From positions 1 to 53,404 of the forward strand of contig DASSLY010000061.1 in NCBI GenBank assembly GCA_035689185.1: a stretch of 53,404 nucleotides of DNA. Direction: 5' to 3'. The position numbers were made by a program, and so were the translations under genes. The DNA is from DASSLY01 sp035689185. Lineage in GTDB: Bacteria; Actinomycetota; Actinomycetes; Actinomycetales; Dermatophilaceae. This document shows positions 1 through 8,017 of this stretch, one piece after another; positions within the stretch are counted from its first letter, which is position 1, and every line of letters starts with the position of its first letter. The notes below the pieces were generated by a model. The model did not search any database. It was not told where the DNA came from and saw nothing but the letters and a program-made list of their open reading frames with translations.

Positions 1-593
1 GCACGTTCCTGGGTACGGTCTTCACAGCGGTCCCCTGGTTCTCTGAGTCGGGTCGACTTGGCGGTCGCCCAACACCTACCGCAAGGCAGGCATCAGGCGG
101 GGGACCGCCACTTCAAGTTCCACGAGGACCGGGACAACCTCGCCTGGGGTGCGGGGAGCCGATGTCGCGCGAGGCGGTGCACCGCCGGTTGGTCGCCGCC
201 AACCCCGGGTTCGACGCCTCAGGCGGTCAGGTCCAGCCTGACGGCGACGTCGTCCTCGGCGAAGCCGTCGTGCGCGAGTTTCGCCCGCCGACGTGCCCGG
301 TCTGCGGCTCGGATCGGGTCAAGCCGGACGTCGTCTACTTCGGCGAGTCGGTGCCGAAGCCTCGCGTCGAGGCGGCGTTCGCCCTCGTGGACGCGGCGAC
401 CTCGCTGGTCGTGCTCGGCTCGTCCCTGCAGGTCATGTCCGGGTACCGGTTCGTCCGCCGGATGGCCGCGTTGCGCCGCCCCGTCGCGATCGTGACGCAC
501 GGCTGGTCCCGGGGAGACCACGAGGCCACGGTCCGGCTGGACGCACCCCTGGGTGCCACTCTGACTGAGCTCGTGGCCCGGGTCGTGGGGTAG
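1..593 (+). pseudogene. Sir2-family NAD-dependent deacetylase, C-terminal part, probably frameshifted
   Basis: Sirtuins remove acyl groups from lysines using NAD+. The stretch 162-593 reads cleanly as a sirtuin C-terminal half: a second zinc pair (CPVC), then KPDVVYFGESVP, then a GSSLQVMSGYRFV block typical of the Rossmann core, ending in an APLGATL-like tail. Upstream the homology appears to continue in a different frame (about 58-150), where HQAGDRH followed by KFHED resembles the family's GLHQ...ELHG catalytic-His segment. The frames would rejoin if one CCTG were restored near 150; this would also restore the missing first Cys of the first zinc pair (now W-GC instead of CLGC). The N-terminal NAD-binding GAGxS segment lies outside the window or is lost. 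Family identity is secure; pseudogene status is inference and could be a sequence error. Confidence 0.6.
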
Positions 594-666
594 CCGCCGG
601 ACCCGGTGGCGCCGGGCTGTTGCCGGCCAGTTGTCGCCCAAAGGTGCGGCGTAGCGCACGCCGTGG

Positions 667-1404
667 TCAGATCCGGCGTAGCACCGCCGTCACCCTGCCG
701 AGGATGACCGCTGTGTCTCCGTCGATGGGGGAGTAGGCGTCGTTGTGGGGCAGCAGCCATACGTGGCCGTCCCTGCGCTTGAAGGTCTTCACCGTGGCCT
801 CGTTGTCGAGCATGGCGGCGACGATGTCCCCGTTGTCGGCGGTGGGCTGTCGATGGACGACCACCCAGTCTCCGTCGCAAATTGCGGCGTCCACCATGGA
901 GTCGCCGGCCACCCGGAGGAGGAAGAGCTCGCCCTCACCGACGAGCTGTCGGGGCAGGGGAAAGACGTCTTCAACCACCTCCTCGGCCAGAATCGGCCCG
1001 CCCGCAGCGATTCGTCCCACGACGGGCACGTAGGAGGGAGTGGGCTTGGCGTCGCCACTGCCGGTCTCGTCGGTCCAGCCCTCCGCCCACGCCATTCGCA
1101 GCGTCGTGTCCCGGGCCTTCGGCCGACCGTCGCCGGGGCGATATCCGCGCGGCGCGTCGGGCGAGACCACCTCCAGTGCGCGGGGCCGGTTGGGGTCCTT
1201 GCGCAGGTATCCCTTGCGCTCCAGGACGCTCACCTGGTGGGACACGCTGCTCGGACTGGTCAGCCCGACTGCCTCGCCGATCTCTCGCAGGCTCGGCGGA
1301 TAACCACGCCGGTCCAGGGAGTTGCGGATCACCTCCAGCACCCGCCGCTGACGCGTTGTCAGCCGCTCGCCGTCGCGCTCGGGCAACTCGTGGATTTCGG
1401 CCAT
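667..1404 (-). CDS. lexA: LexA repressor (SOS response)
   Basis: LexA represses DNA-damage genes and cleaves itself when stimulated by RecA-ssDNA. The 245-residue product has an N-terminal winged helix (about 1-75) and a C-terminal S24 peptidase domain. The Ala134-Gly135 cleavage site lies in RIAAGG, the catalytic serine is Ser169 in GDSM, and the lysine is Lys206 in EATVKTF. The ATG start follows a GGGAAGG ribosome site. A linker of about 40 residues between domains is longer than in E. coli LexA, as is usual in actinobacteria. Three LexA boxes lie in the leader shared with the divergent LysM gene, so autoregulation is expected. It converges with the degraded sirtuin gene. Confidence 0.97.
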   Translation of the reverse strand: MAEIHELPERDGERLTTRQRRVLEVIRNSLDRRGYPPSLREIGEAVGLTSPSSVSHQVSVLERKGYLRKDPNRPRALEVVSPDAPRGYRPGDGRPKARDTTLRMAWAEGWTDETGSGDAKPTPSYVPVVGRIAAGGPILAEEVVEDVFPLPRQLVGEGELFLLRVAGDSMVDAAICDGDWVVVHRQPTADNGDIVAAMLDNEATVKTFKRRDGHVWLLPHNDAYSPIDGDTAVILGRVTAVLRRI

Positions 1405-1588
1405 GTGCCTTCCCTCGTCTGTCGTCGCATGCCCGCGGATAGTACTTCCCGGCCGGCTGGGGGCCGCTGGTGAAGGTGCCGGCTCGCCGCGGCCGATACC
1501 GGCCCGCGGGGCCTTTCGGTGGGTCTGTCGGTGGTCGATGGTTGCTTGGTTCTCGTGCAGGGAAGCCTACTCCGATGGGACGCCTGTT

Positions 1589-1604
1589 TCAAACATGAGT
1601 TCGA
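1589..1604. promoter_or_regulatory. LexA (SOS) box 1
   Basis: A 16-nt near-palindrome, TCAAAC-ATGA-GTTCGA on the plus strand (TCGAAC-N4-GTTTGA on lexA's strand), matches the actinobacterial/Bacillus-type SOS box CGAAC-N4-GTTCG closely. It lies 185 nt upstream of the lexA start and 117 nt upstream of the LysM gene start, so it could control both. Confidence 0.85.
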
Positions 1605-1622
1605 CTCCAGTCTCGACAGGCT

Positions 1623-1638
1623 GCGAACATGTGTGCTA
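1623..1638. promoter_or_regulatory. Candidate LexA box 2 (weaker)
   Basis: CGAAC-ATGT-GTGCT (1624-1637) keeps one perfect half-site and 8 of 10 consensus positions of CGAAC-N4-GTTCG. It sits 34 nt from box 1, roughly three helical turns, consistent with cooperative repression. It could be fortuitous. Confidence 0.5.
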
Positions 1639-1658
1639 GACCTCGTACTGACGTTCTA

Positions 1659-1674
1659 TCGCACACAGGTTCGC
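1659..1674. promoter_or_regulatory. Candidate LexA box 3
   Basis: CGCAC-ACAG-GTTCG (1660-1673) matches 9 of 10 positions of the SOS box. It is nearest the LysM gene, about 47 nt upstream of its ATG, and may make that gene damage-inducible, as its divergent placement to lexA suggests. Confidence 0.6.
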
Positions 1675-1720
1675 CAAGCCAGTGCGACTCGCCGTCATCG
1701 ACGAAGCCAAGGAGGACCCC

Positions 1721-2393
1721 ATGACCGCCGCAGCCGCCTGGGTCGACGACACCTGTCCCGCTCCGTTACCGGACGCAAGTCGCGACCGGGTGCGCCGCCC
1801 GGCGCCCGACCGGTCTCGTCCGAGTGCCGACCGGGTGTCGCGACCGGGGTCCCGCCCGAGTGCCGACCGGGTGTCGCGACAGGGGTGCCGACCGGGTGTC
1901 GCGACCGGGGTCTCCCCTGAGTGCCGACCGGGTGTCGCACTCCCTCGTCAACGTGGTTCCTGAGCCGGCCCTTAGGCGGCTCCCGAATCGGGCCCCCGGA
2001 GCGGTGGGTTTGCGGCGCGGGCGGCTCGTCCTGCGTCCGGCGGGGCTGTCCGGACCTATTCCTCAAGCGCCGCCTGCGACACCCCCCGCTGCGCTGCACA
2101 TCGAGGTGCGCCCTCGCTGGACGACCAGGGGCGTTCGGTTGGGGTTCACGCTGACTGTGGCCGGCGTCCTTCTCGGCGCCGTGGCTTGGGCGCTAGGGCC
2201 CGCCGCCGCGTCCCCTGCCGCCATCGACCATGCCACGACCGTCCGCGCAGGCCAGACGCTGAGTGAAGTCGCGGCGCTCGAGCTGCCATCCCTTCCGTTG
2301 CGCCAAGCGATTACCGAGCTGCAGCTGGTGAACTCCCTCAACAGCAGTCAGGTCCACGCCGGACAGACGCTGCTGATCCCGCGACTGCCCTGA
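1721..2393 (+). pseudogene. LysM-domain membrane-anchored protein, frame broken in a tandem repeat
   Basis: LysM domains bind peptidoglycan. The true start is the ATG at 1721, 7 nt after a perfect AGGAGG; it reads MTAAAAWVDD, an N-terminus I associate with LysM proteins beside lexA in actinobacteria. That frame stops at 1963. The rest (transmembrane helix around LGFTLTVAGVLLGAVAW, then a LysM module from TTVRAGQTLSEVA to AGQTLLIPRLP) is in another frame ending at 2393. The two frames meet in a tandem repeat (1824-1938) whose copies are spaced 36, 25 and 36 nt. Restoring 11 nt to the short spacer joins both frames into about 227 residues. A GTG at 1824 opens the downstream frame but has no ribosome site. 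Alternatives are a sequencing error or a slippage-variable gene. Confidence 0.75.
1824..1938 (+). repeat. Tandem repeat within the LysM gene
   Basis: Four copies of the 18-mer GTGCCGACCGGGTGTCGC begin at 1824, 1860, 1885 and 1921. Spacers are 18, 7 and 18 nt; the two long spacers are near-identical and the middle one is 11 nt shorter, which shifts the reading frame. Confidence 0.9.
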
Positions 2394-2469
2394 CCAGGCC
2401 ACGGGCAGCCTTGGCCGACTGCGCCAACGGGCCCGGCATGCGTCGCGAGTCGGCGCCGCACATCAAGGT

Positions 2470-2536
2470 GCGGCGCCGGCCTACGGGCGCCGGCCTACGC
2501 GGCGCCCGGCCTACGCGGCGCCCGGCCTACGCGGCG
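2470..2536. repeat. Short GC-rich direct repeats
   Basis: Between the LysM gene and the small membrane protein gene, the unit GCCCGGCCTACGCGGC (and a variant with GGGCGCCGGCCTACG) recurs several times in tandem. I see no gene in 2394-2541; the repeats may fold as a terminator for the two convergent genes. Confidence 0.6.
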
Positions 2537-2541
2537 TGGGG

Positions 2542-2907
2542 CTATGCGGCGGGGGGCGGGCACGCCGTTGCGGTGGTGCGCCGTGCCGACGTGGGCGTAA
2601 CGCCCAGGCTCTCGACGGCGTAGTGCCCCGCGGTGCCGAGGGGGCCGGCGACTGGGCGGCCGACGCGGTCGGCCTCGCCGTCACCGAGGGGGCCGGCGAC
2701 TGGGCGGCCGACGTGGAGGATCGGCGTGGCCGACTGTGCGGCGCGCAGCTCGTCGCGCAACCGGGCCACGTCACGGTCCTCGACGGAGGCGAAGGCGGAG
2801 GGCCGGCTGGGCCACGGCGGCAAGGCACCGGCGTGCCGGCGATGGCTGGCATTGAGAGCGGCGACGAGCGCGACAACGGTGGCGACGAGGATGAGGATGG
2901 CAGACAT
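2542..2907 (-). CDS. Small single-pass membrane protein of unknown function
   Basis: I do not recognise this 121-residue product. It begins MSAILILVATVVALVAAL, a clear membrane-spanning or signal-anchor helix, followed by a basic patch (SHRRH). Next comes a short helical stretch with the sequence DRDVARLRDELRAAQ, and then a low-complexity tail. The tail contains the peptide VGRPVAGPLG twice, from a 29-nt DNA repeat at 2637-2665 and 2685-2713 spaced exactly 48 nt (16 codons). An in-frame upstream ATG exists at 2928, but the helix begins properly at 2907. It is divergent from the GlxA-type regulator, so the two may share a control region. It could be partly non-coding drift in the tail. Confidence 0.55.
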   Translation of the reverse strand: MSAILILVATVVALVAALNASHRRHAGALPPWPSRPSAFASVEDRDVARLRDELRAAQSATPILHVGRPVAGPLGDGEADRVGRPVAGPLGTAGHYAVESLGVTPTSARRTTATACPPPAA

Positions 2908-2989
2908 GGCAGTAATACTGCGTCCCAATAATTCCAGTCACGAGTGGCGGAACTGACGCCATGCCTCAATTTTCTGCCACACTGGACCC

Positions 2990-3970
2990 GTGCTTCGCTC
3001 CGTTGCGGTCGTGCTCATGGAAGACATCTCCCTGTTCGAGTTCGGCGTGCTCGCGGAGGTCTTTGGCATCGATCGCACGGACGACGGAGTGCCCCCATTC
3101 GACTTCCGGGTCTGCTCGGCGAGTGCGGGGTCGCCGATGCGCACGAGCACCGGCGGGGCGTTCATCGCCCCCCATGGCCTGCAAGGCGTGCTCGGCGCCG
3201 ACCTCGTCGCGGTCCCCGCGGCGACCATTCGTGCGGAGTACCCACCGCAGGTGCTCGACGTGCTCCGGCAGGCCCACGCCCACGGTGCCACCGTCATGTC
3301 CGTCTGCTCCGGCGCGTTCGTCCTGGCCGCCGCCGGGCTGCTCGACGGGCGGCGTTGCGCGACGCACTGGAGGTATGCCGACCAGCTGGCGGCAGCACAC
3401 CCCCGGGTGCGGGTGGACCGGGACGTTCTGTTCGTCGACGACGGCTCGGTCATCACCAGTGCGGGGACCGCTGCCGGGATCGACGCGTGCTTGCATCTGG
3501 TTCGCCGGGAGCTCGGCGCCGCCGTGGCGACCAGAATCGCCCGCAGGATGGTGGTCCCGCCGCAACGCGACGGCGGTCAGCGCCAGTTCGTCGAGCTGCC
3601 GGTACCGCAGTGCTCGGCCGACAGCCTCGCGCAGGTGCTCACGTGGATGCTGGAGCACATCGCCGCCGACCAGTCGGTCGCCGCCCTGGCTCGCCGCGCG
3701 GCCATGTCCGAGAGGACCTTTGCCCGTCGCTTCGTCGCCGAGACGGGTACCACCCCGCACAAGTGGCTGTCGATGCAGCGGGTCCTGCACGCGCGGGACC
3801 TGTTGGAGCAGACCGATCTCGGCATCGAGTCGGTTGCCGCCCGGAGTGGATTCGGCACGGCCGCGCTCCTGCGTCACCACTTCCGCCGGATCGTCGGCGT
3901 CACGCCGCAGGACTACCGCCGCACGTTCGCGGTCCGGCACGGCCAGGACGAGGTCTTGGCGGCGGGCTGA
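2990..3970 (+). CDS. GlxA-family transcriptional regulator (DJ-1/PfpI-like domain plus AraC helix-turn-helix)
   Basis: The 326-residue protein has an N-terminal glutamine-amidotransferase-like domain (about 5-190; VLMEDISLFEFGVLAEVFGI start and an SVCSGAFVLAAAGLL elbow with Cys) and a C-terminal AraC-type DNA-binding domain (about 225-315; two helix-turn-helices, SVAALARRAAMSERTFARRF and the conserved GF..A.LRHHFRRIVGVTP signature). Proteins of this architecture regulate small-molecule catabolic or efflux genes; the ligand cannot be told from sequence. The GTG start has only a weak ribosome site. The only close divergent gene is the small membrane protein, a possible target. Confidence 0.9.
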   Translation: MLRSVAVVLMEDISLFEFGVLAEVFGIDRTDDGVPPFDFRVCSASAGSPMRTSTGGAFIAPHGLQGVLGADLVAVPAATIRAEYPPQVLDVLRQAHAHGATVMSVCSGAFVLAAAGLLDGRRCATHWRYADQLAAAHPRVRVDRDVLFVDDGSVITSAGTAAGIDACLHLVRRELGAAVATRIARRMVVPPQRDGGQRQFVELPVPQCSADSLAQVLTWMLEHIAADQSVAALARRAAMSERTFARRFVAETGTTPHKWLSMQRVLHARDLLEQTDLGIESVAARSGFGTAALLRHHFRRIVGVTPQDYRRTFAVRHGQDEVLAAG

Positions 3971-4111
3971 CCGCCGAACCGGGGCACAGGCACCCCAAGG
4001 CCTCTCCCGCCACGGGCGGCTCGGCCACGCGCGCGCCGGCTTGTCGACCGCGACACGCCGGCCGGCCGTGTCGCGGCCGCGCTGGACAGCGACAGATGCG
4101 CGGCATACGAT

Positions 4112-4159
4112 CACCACATCTAGTAGTTACAACTCTGTAAGTAACCCACATGTTGTCCT
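4112..4159 (+). promoter_or_regulatory. Candidate NrdR-box pair upstream of nrdR-nrdJ
   Basis: The 332-nt gap 3971-4302 holds no gene I can support. Within it, CCACATCTAGTAGTTA (centre about 4121) and ACCCACATGTTGTCC (centre about 4150) resemble the AT-containing NrdR box, which usually occurs as a pair about three helical turns apart; the spacing here is 29 nt. They stand out in a very GC-rich background and precede nrdR, whose product normally represses ribonucleotide reductase genes. The match is by eye and imperfect. Confidence 0.55.
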
Positions 4160-4302
4160 CAAGCGCCGAGGCCTCACCCACAGACCGTCCACAGGTCATC
4201 CCCACCGGATGAGCACGGTTCGCCGCCGCCGATGCGGCGTCGACGGGCGCCGGCGCGACATACGGGACCGCTGCCGAAGCGCAAGCGAGGAGGAGGCCAG
4301 CC

Positions 4303-4782
4303 ATGCACTGCCCCTTCTGTCGACACACCGACAGCCGCGTCATCGACAGCCGCACAGCCGACGACGGGACCGCGATCCGGCGTCGTCGGCAGTGCCCCCA
4401 GTGCGGCCGGCGGTTCACCACGCTGGAGTCGGCCAGCCTGACTGTGGTCAAGCGCAGCGGCGTCAGCGAACCGTTCTCCCGGGCCAAGGTGCTGGCCGGG
4501 GTCCGCAAGGCATGCCAGGGCCGACCCGTCGGCGAGGACGACCTGGCCATGCTCGCTCAGCGGGTCGAGGAGGCGATCCGCCTGGGCGGCAGCGCCGAGG
4601 TGGAGGCGCACGAGGTGGGCCTGGCGGTCCTGGGGCCGTTGCGCGAGCTGGATGAGGTCGCCTACCTGCGCTTCGCCAGCGTGTACCACGCGTTCGACAG
4701 CCTGGAGGACTTTGAGGCATCCATCGCGCTGCTGCGGGCGGAGCGCGAGGCGAGCGGGGTGGAACCACCCGCCCGCACCTGA
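4303..4782 (+). CDS. nrdR: Transcriptional repressor NrdR
   Basis: NrdR senses ATP/dATP and represses ribonucleotide reductase genes. The 159-residue protein has an N-terminal zinc ribbon (Cys3, Cys6, Cys31, Cys34, the last pair in RQCPQCGRRF) and an ATP-cone domain (about 49-139, beginning VVKRSGVSEPFSRAKVLAGV). Length matches the family (about 150-160). A GAGGAGG ribosome site precedes the ATG. nrdJ follows 71 nt downstream, so the pair is probably an operon with autoregulation through the upstream boxes. Confidence 0.97.
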   Translation: MHCPFCRHTDSRVIDSRTADDGTAIRRRRQCPQCGRRFTTLESASLTVVKRSGVSEPFSRAKVLAGVRKACQGRPVGEDDLAMLAQRVEEAIRLGGSAEVEAHEVGLAVLGPLRELDEVAYLRFASVYHAFDSLEDFEASIALLRAEREASGVEPPART

Positions 4783-4853
4783 GTGCATCGCACGCCCGCG
4801 GTCTGTCAGACCCCTGGGCAACACTGGAACCAGCAACGAGGAAGGGCCAGCAG

Positions 4854-7772
4854 ATGACGGAGACGACCAACACGCGCTCGGCAGCGGCGCGGCGCGGTGG
4901 CAGGCGTGGCCTGACCGTGACGCGCATCTTCACCACGCCGGGGGTCCACCCGTACGACGAGGTGACCTGGGAGCGCCGTGACGTCGTCCAGCAGAACTGG
5001 AAGACCGGCGAGACCATCTTCGAGCAGCGGGGCGTGGAATTCCCGGACTTCTGGTCGGTCAACGCCTCGACCATCGTGACCACGAAGTACTTCCGCGGGG
5101 CACTCGGAAGCGACAAGCGCGAGGCCAGCCTGAGGCAGCTCATCGACAGGGTGGTGTTGACCTACACGAAGGCGGGGCGCGATCACGGGTACTTCGCCGG
5201 CGACGAGGACGCCATCGTCTTCGAGCAAGAGCTCACGTGGGCGCTGCTGCACCAGGTGTTCAGCTTCAACTCACCGGTCTGGTTCAACGTGGGCACGCCC
5301 AGCGCGCAACAAGTCAGCGCGTGTTTCATCCTCTCCGTCGACGACTCCATGGACTCGATCCTGAACTGGTACAAGGAGGAGGGGTTCATCTTCAAGGGTG
5401 GCTCCGGCGCCGGCCTCAACCTGTCCCGGATCCGCTCGTCCAAGGAGCTGCTCTCCAGCGGTGGGACGGCCAGCGGACCGGTCAGCTTCATGCGCGGGGC
5501 GGACGCCTCCGCCGGCACCATCAAGTCCGGCGGCGCCACCCGGCGGGCGGCGAAGATGGTCGTGCTGGACGTCGACCACCCCGACATCGAGGAGTTCATC
5601 CAGACCAAGGCGCGCGAGGAGGACAAGATCCGCGCGCTGCGCGACGCCGGCTTCGACATGGACCTGGGCGGCAGGGACATCGCGTCCGTCCAGTACCAGA
5701 ACGCCAACAACTCGGTCCGGGTGAACGATGAGTTCATGCAGGCTGTGCAGGAGGGCCGGGAGTTCGGCCTGCGCGCGCGCCAGACCGGTGAGGTGATCGA
5801 GACCGTCGATGCCCGGGCCCTGTTCGGCAAGATCGCCAAGGCGGCCTGGGAGTGCGCGGATCCCGGCATCCAGTACGACGACACCATCAACGACTGGCAC
5901 ACCAACCCCGAGACCGGCCGGATCACCGCGTCGAATCCCTGCTCGGAGTACATGTCCCTGGACAACTCCTCCTGCAACCTGGCCTCGTTGAACCTGTTGA
6001 AGTTCCTCCGCGACGACGGCACCTTCGACGCGGACAGCTTCCAGCGGGTGGTCGAGCTGGTGATCACCGCGATGGACATCTCCATCTGCTTCGCGGACTT
6101 CCCGACCGAGGCAATCGGGGCGACTACCCGCGACTACCGGCAGCTGGGCATCGGTTACGCCAACCTCGGCGCCCTGCTCATGGCCACCGGGCACGGGTAC
6201 GACTCAGCCGGCGGTCGCTCTCTCGCGGCGGCCATCACGTCGCTGCTGACCGGAGCGGCATACAAGAGGTCCGCCGAGATCGCGGCCGTGGTCGGCCCGT
6301 ATGCCGGGTACGCGCGCAACCAGGAACCGCACCTTCGGGTGATGCGCAAGCACCAGGCCGCCAACGATCAGATCCGCACCTTGGACACGATGGACACCGA
6401 CATTCACCGGTACGCGACAAAGGCCTGGGCCGACGTCCTGCAACTCGGTCAGAGGAATGGTTTCCGGAATGCCCAGGCAAGCGTTCTCGCGCCCACCGGC
6501 ACCATCGGCTTCATGATGGACTGCGACACCACGGGCATCGAACCCGACTTCTCGCTGGTGAAGTTCAAGAAGCTGGTCGGCGGCGGGTCGATGCAGATCG
6601 TCAACCAGACCATCCCCCGGGCGCTGCGGAAGCTCGGCTACGCACAGGAGACCATCGAGGCCATCGTCGAGCACATCGCCGACAAGGGCCATGTCATCGA
6701 CGCGCCCGGCCTGCGGCCCGAGCACTACGAGGTCTTCGACACGGCCATGGGTGCGCGGGCGATCAGCCCGATGGGACACGTCCGGATGATGGCCGCGGCC
6801 CAGCCGTTCCTCTCCGGTGCCATCTCCAAGACGGTGAACCTGCCGGAGACCGCGACGGTGGAGGACATCGCCGACGTCTACCTGCAAGGCTGGAAGCTCG
6901 GCCTGAAGGCGCTGGCGGTCTACCGCGACAACTGCAAGGTCGGTCAGCCCCTGTCCGACGGAGGCTCCACCGCCAAGGACGCCGCCGCGGAGAAAGCCGC
7001 AGTCGCCGAGCCGGCGGTCGAGCGGGTCATCGAGTACCGACCGGTCCGCAAGCGGCTGCCGAAGCGCCGCCCGTCCCAGACCACCTCGTTCGCTGTGGGC
7101 GGGGCCGAGGGGTACCTCACCGCCGGGTCCTACCCCGACGACGGGCTGGGCGAGATCTTCCTGAAGTTCGGCAAGCAGGGCTCCACCCTGGCCGGGGTGA
7201 TGGATGCCTTCTCGATCGCGATCTCCATCGCGCTCCAGCACGGAGTGCCGCTGGAGACCTACGTGGAGAAGTTCACGAACATGCGGTTCGAGCCGGCCGG
7301 CATGACCGACGACCCGGACGTGCGGATGGCGCAGTCGATCATGGACTACGTCTTCCGGCGGCTTGCGCTGGACCATCTTGACTTCGAGACCCGTTCTTCA
7401 ATGGGCATCCACACGGCGGCTGAGCGCGCACGGCAGCTCGAGACCGGCTCGTATGCCGCGCCGGCGGAGTCCGAGTTTGACGAGGAGCTCGAGGACGAGC
7501 TGGCGACCTTCGCCCAGTCGGCCGCGCCGACGTCGAAGCCGAAGCCGGCGGGAGCATCGCCGGCCCCGACCAAGCCGGCCGAGGTGGAGTCCGGCGCCGG
7601 CGCCGCGTCCGCACGTGAGGTCAGCGGCGTGCACAGCTCAGCTGAGCTGCTGGAGAAGTTCCAGGGCAAGGCCGCCGACGCCCCGATGTGCCTGACCTGC
7701 GGGACGAAGATGCGCCCGGCCGGGTCCTGCTACGTCTGCGAAGGTTGCGGCAGCACCAGCGGCTGCAGCTGA
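4854..7772 (+). CDS. nrdJ: Vitamin B12-dependent (class II) ribonucleoside-diphosphate reductase
   Basis: It makes deoxyribonucleotides using adenosylcobalamin to generate the radical, so it works with or without oxygen. The 972-residue length is typical of actinobacterial NrdJ. Visible elements: the FNSPVWFNVG and GGSGAGLNLSRIR active-site loops, NPCSEY (361-366) with a redox/radical-site cysteine, APTGTIGF, and a C-terminal TSCPD domain (about 745-830). The tail has a Lys/Pro/Ala-rich linker and a cysteine-rich end (CLTCG, CYVCEGCG) that probably shuttles electrons or binds zinc. No cobalamin riboswitch was recognised upstream. It is followed by a perfect palindrome that likely terminates transcription. 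Confidence 0.97.
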   Translation: MTETTNTRSAAARRGGRRGLTVTRIFTTPGVHPYDEVTWERRDVVQQNWKTGETIFEQRGVEFPDFWSVNASTIVTTKYFRGALGSDKREASLRQLIDRVVLTYTKAGRDHGYFAGDEDAIVFEQELTWALLHQVFSFNSPVWFNVGTPSAQQVSACFILSVDDSMDSILNWYKEEGFIFKGGSGAGLNLSRIRSSKELLSSGGTASGPVSFMRGADASAGTIKSGGATRRAAKMVVLDVDHPDIEEFIQTKAREEDKIRALRDAGFDMDLGGRDIASVQYQNANNSVRVNDEFMQAVQEGREFGLRARQTGEVIETVDARALFGKIAKAAWECADPGIQYDDTINDWHTNPETGRITASNPCSEYMSLDNSSCNLASLNLLKFLRDDGTFDADSFQRVVELVITAMDISICFADFPTEAIGATTRDYRQLGIGYANLGALLMATGHGYDSAGGRSLAAAITSLLTGAAYKRSAEIAAVVGPYAGYARNQEPHLRVMRKHQAANDQIRTLDTMDTDIHRYATKAWADVLQLGQRNGFRNAQASVLAPTGTIGFMMDCDTTGIEPDFSLVKFKKLVGGGSMQIVNQTIPRALRKLGYAQETIEAIVEHIADKGHVIDAPGLRPEHYEVFDTAMGARAISPMGHVRMMAAAQPFLSGAISKTVNLPETATVEDIADVYLQGWKLGLKALAVYRDNCKVGQPLSDGGSTAKDAAAEKAAVAEPAVERVIEYRPVRKRLPKRRPSQTTSFAVGGAEGYLTAGSYPDDGLGEIFLKFGKQGSTLAGVMDAFSIAISIALQHGVPLETYVEKFTNMRFEPAGMTDDPDVRMAQSIMDYVFRRLALDHLDFETRSSMGIHTAAERARQLETGSYAAPAESEFDEELEDELATFAQSAAPTSKPKPAGASPAPTKPAEVESGAGAASAREVSGVHSSAELLEKFQGKAADAPMCLTCGTKMRPAGSCYVCEGCGSTSGCS

Positions 7773-7930
7773 GCACCGTCACGGGGGCCGACGCCGGCGA
7801 CGGCGCCGGCCCCCGTGGCCTGCGCGCGCCGCGGCAACGGCGGGCACCGGGGCAACAGCGCCGCCGCTCTGGCGACAGCGCCGGGCAGCGGCGACAGCGC
7901 CGCAGCGCGGGCGGCCCGACCGGTCACCAC

Positions 7931-7962
7931 CTGCTTCGACCGGAAATTTCCGGTCGAAGCAG
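7931..7962. terminator. Perfect 32-nt palindrome, bidirectional terminator
   Basis: A perfect inverted repeat: 14-bp arms starting CTGCTTCGACCGG with a four-base AATT centre. It lies between the convergent nrdJ and helicase-associated genes, as expected for a shared terminator. There is no U-run after it, which is common in actinobacteria. Confidence 0.85.
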
Positions 7963-8017
7963 TCTGCTTGGGGCGGCCTAGGGCAGCAGGCCCGGCGCCT
8001 CGGCGGACTTGCGGACG

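Noticed and set aside
3971..4853. Cobalamin riboswitch for the B12-dependent reductase
   Set aside because: I could not find the conserved B12-box core in either gap before nrdR or nrdJ.
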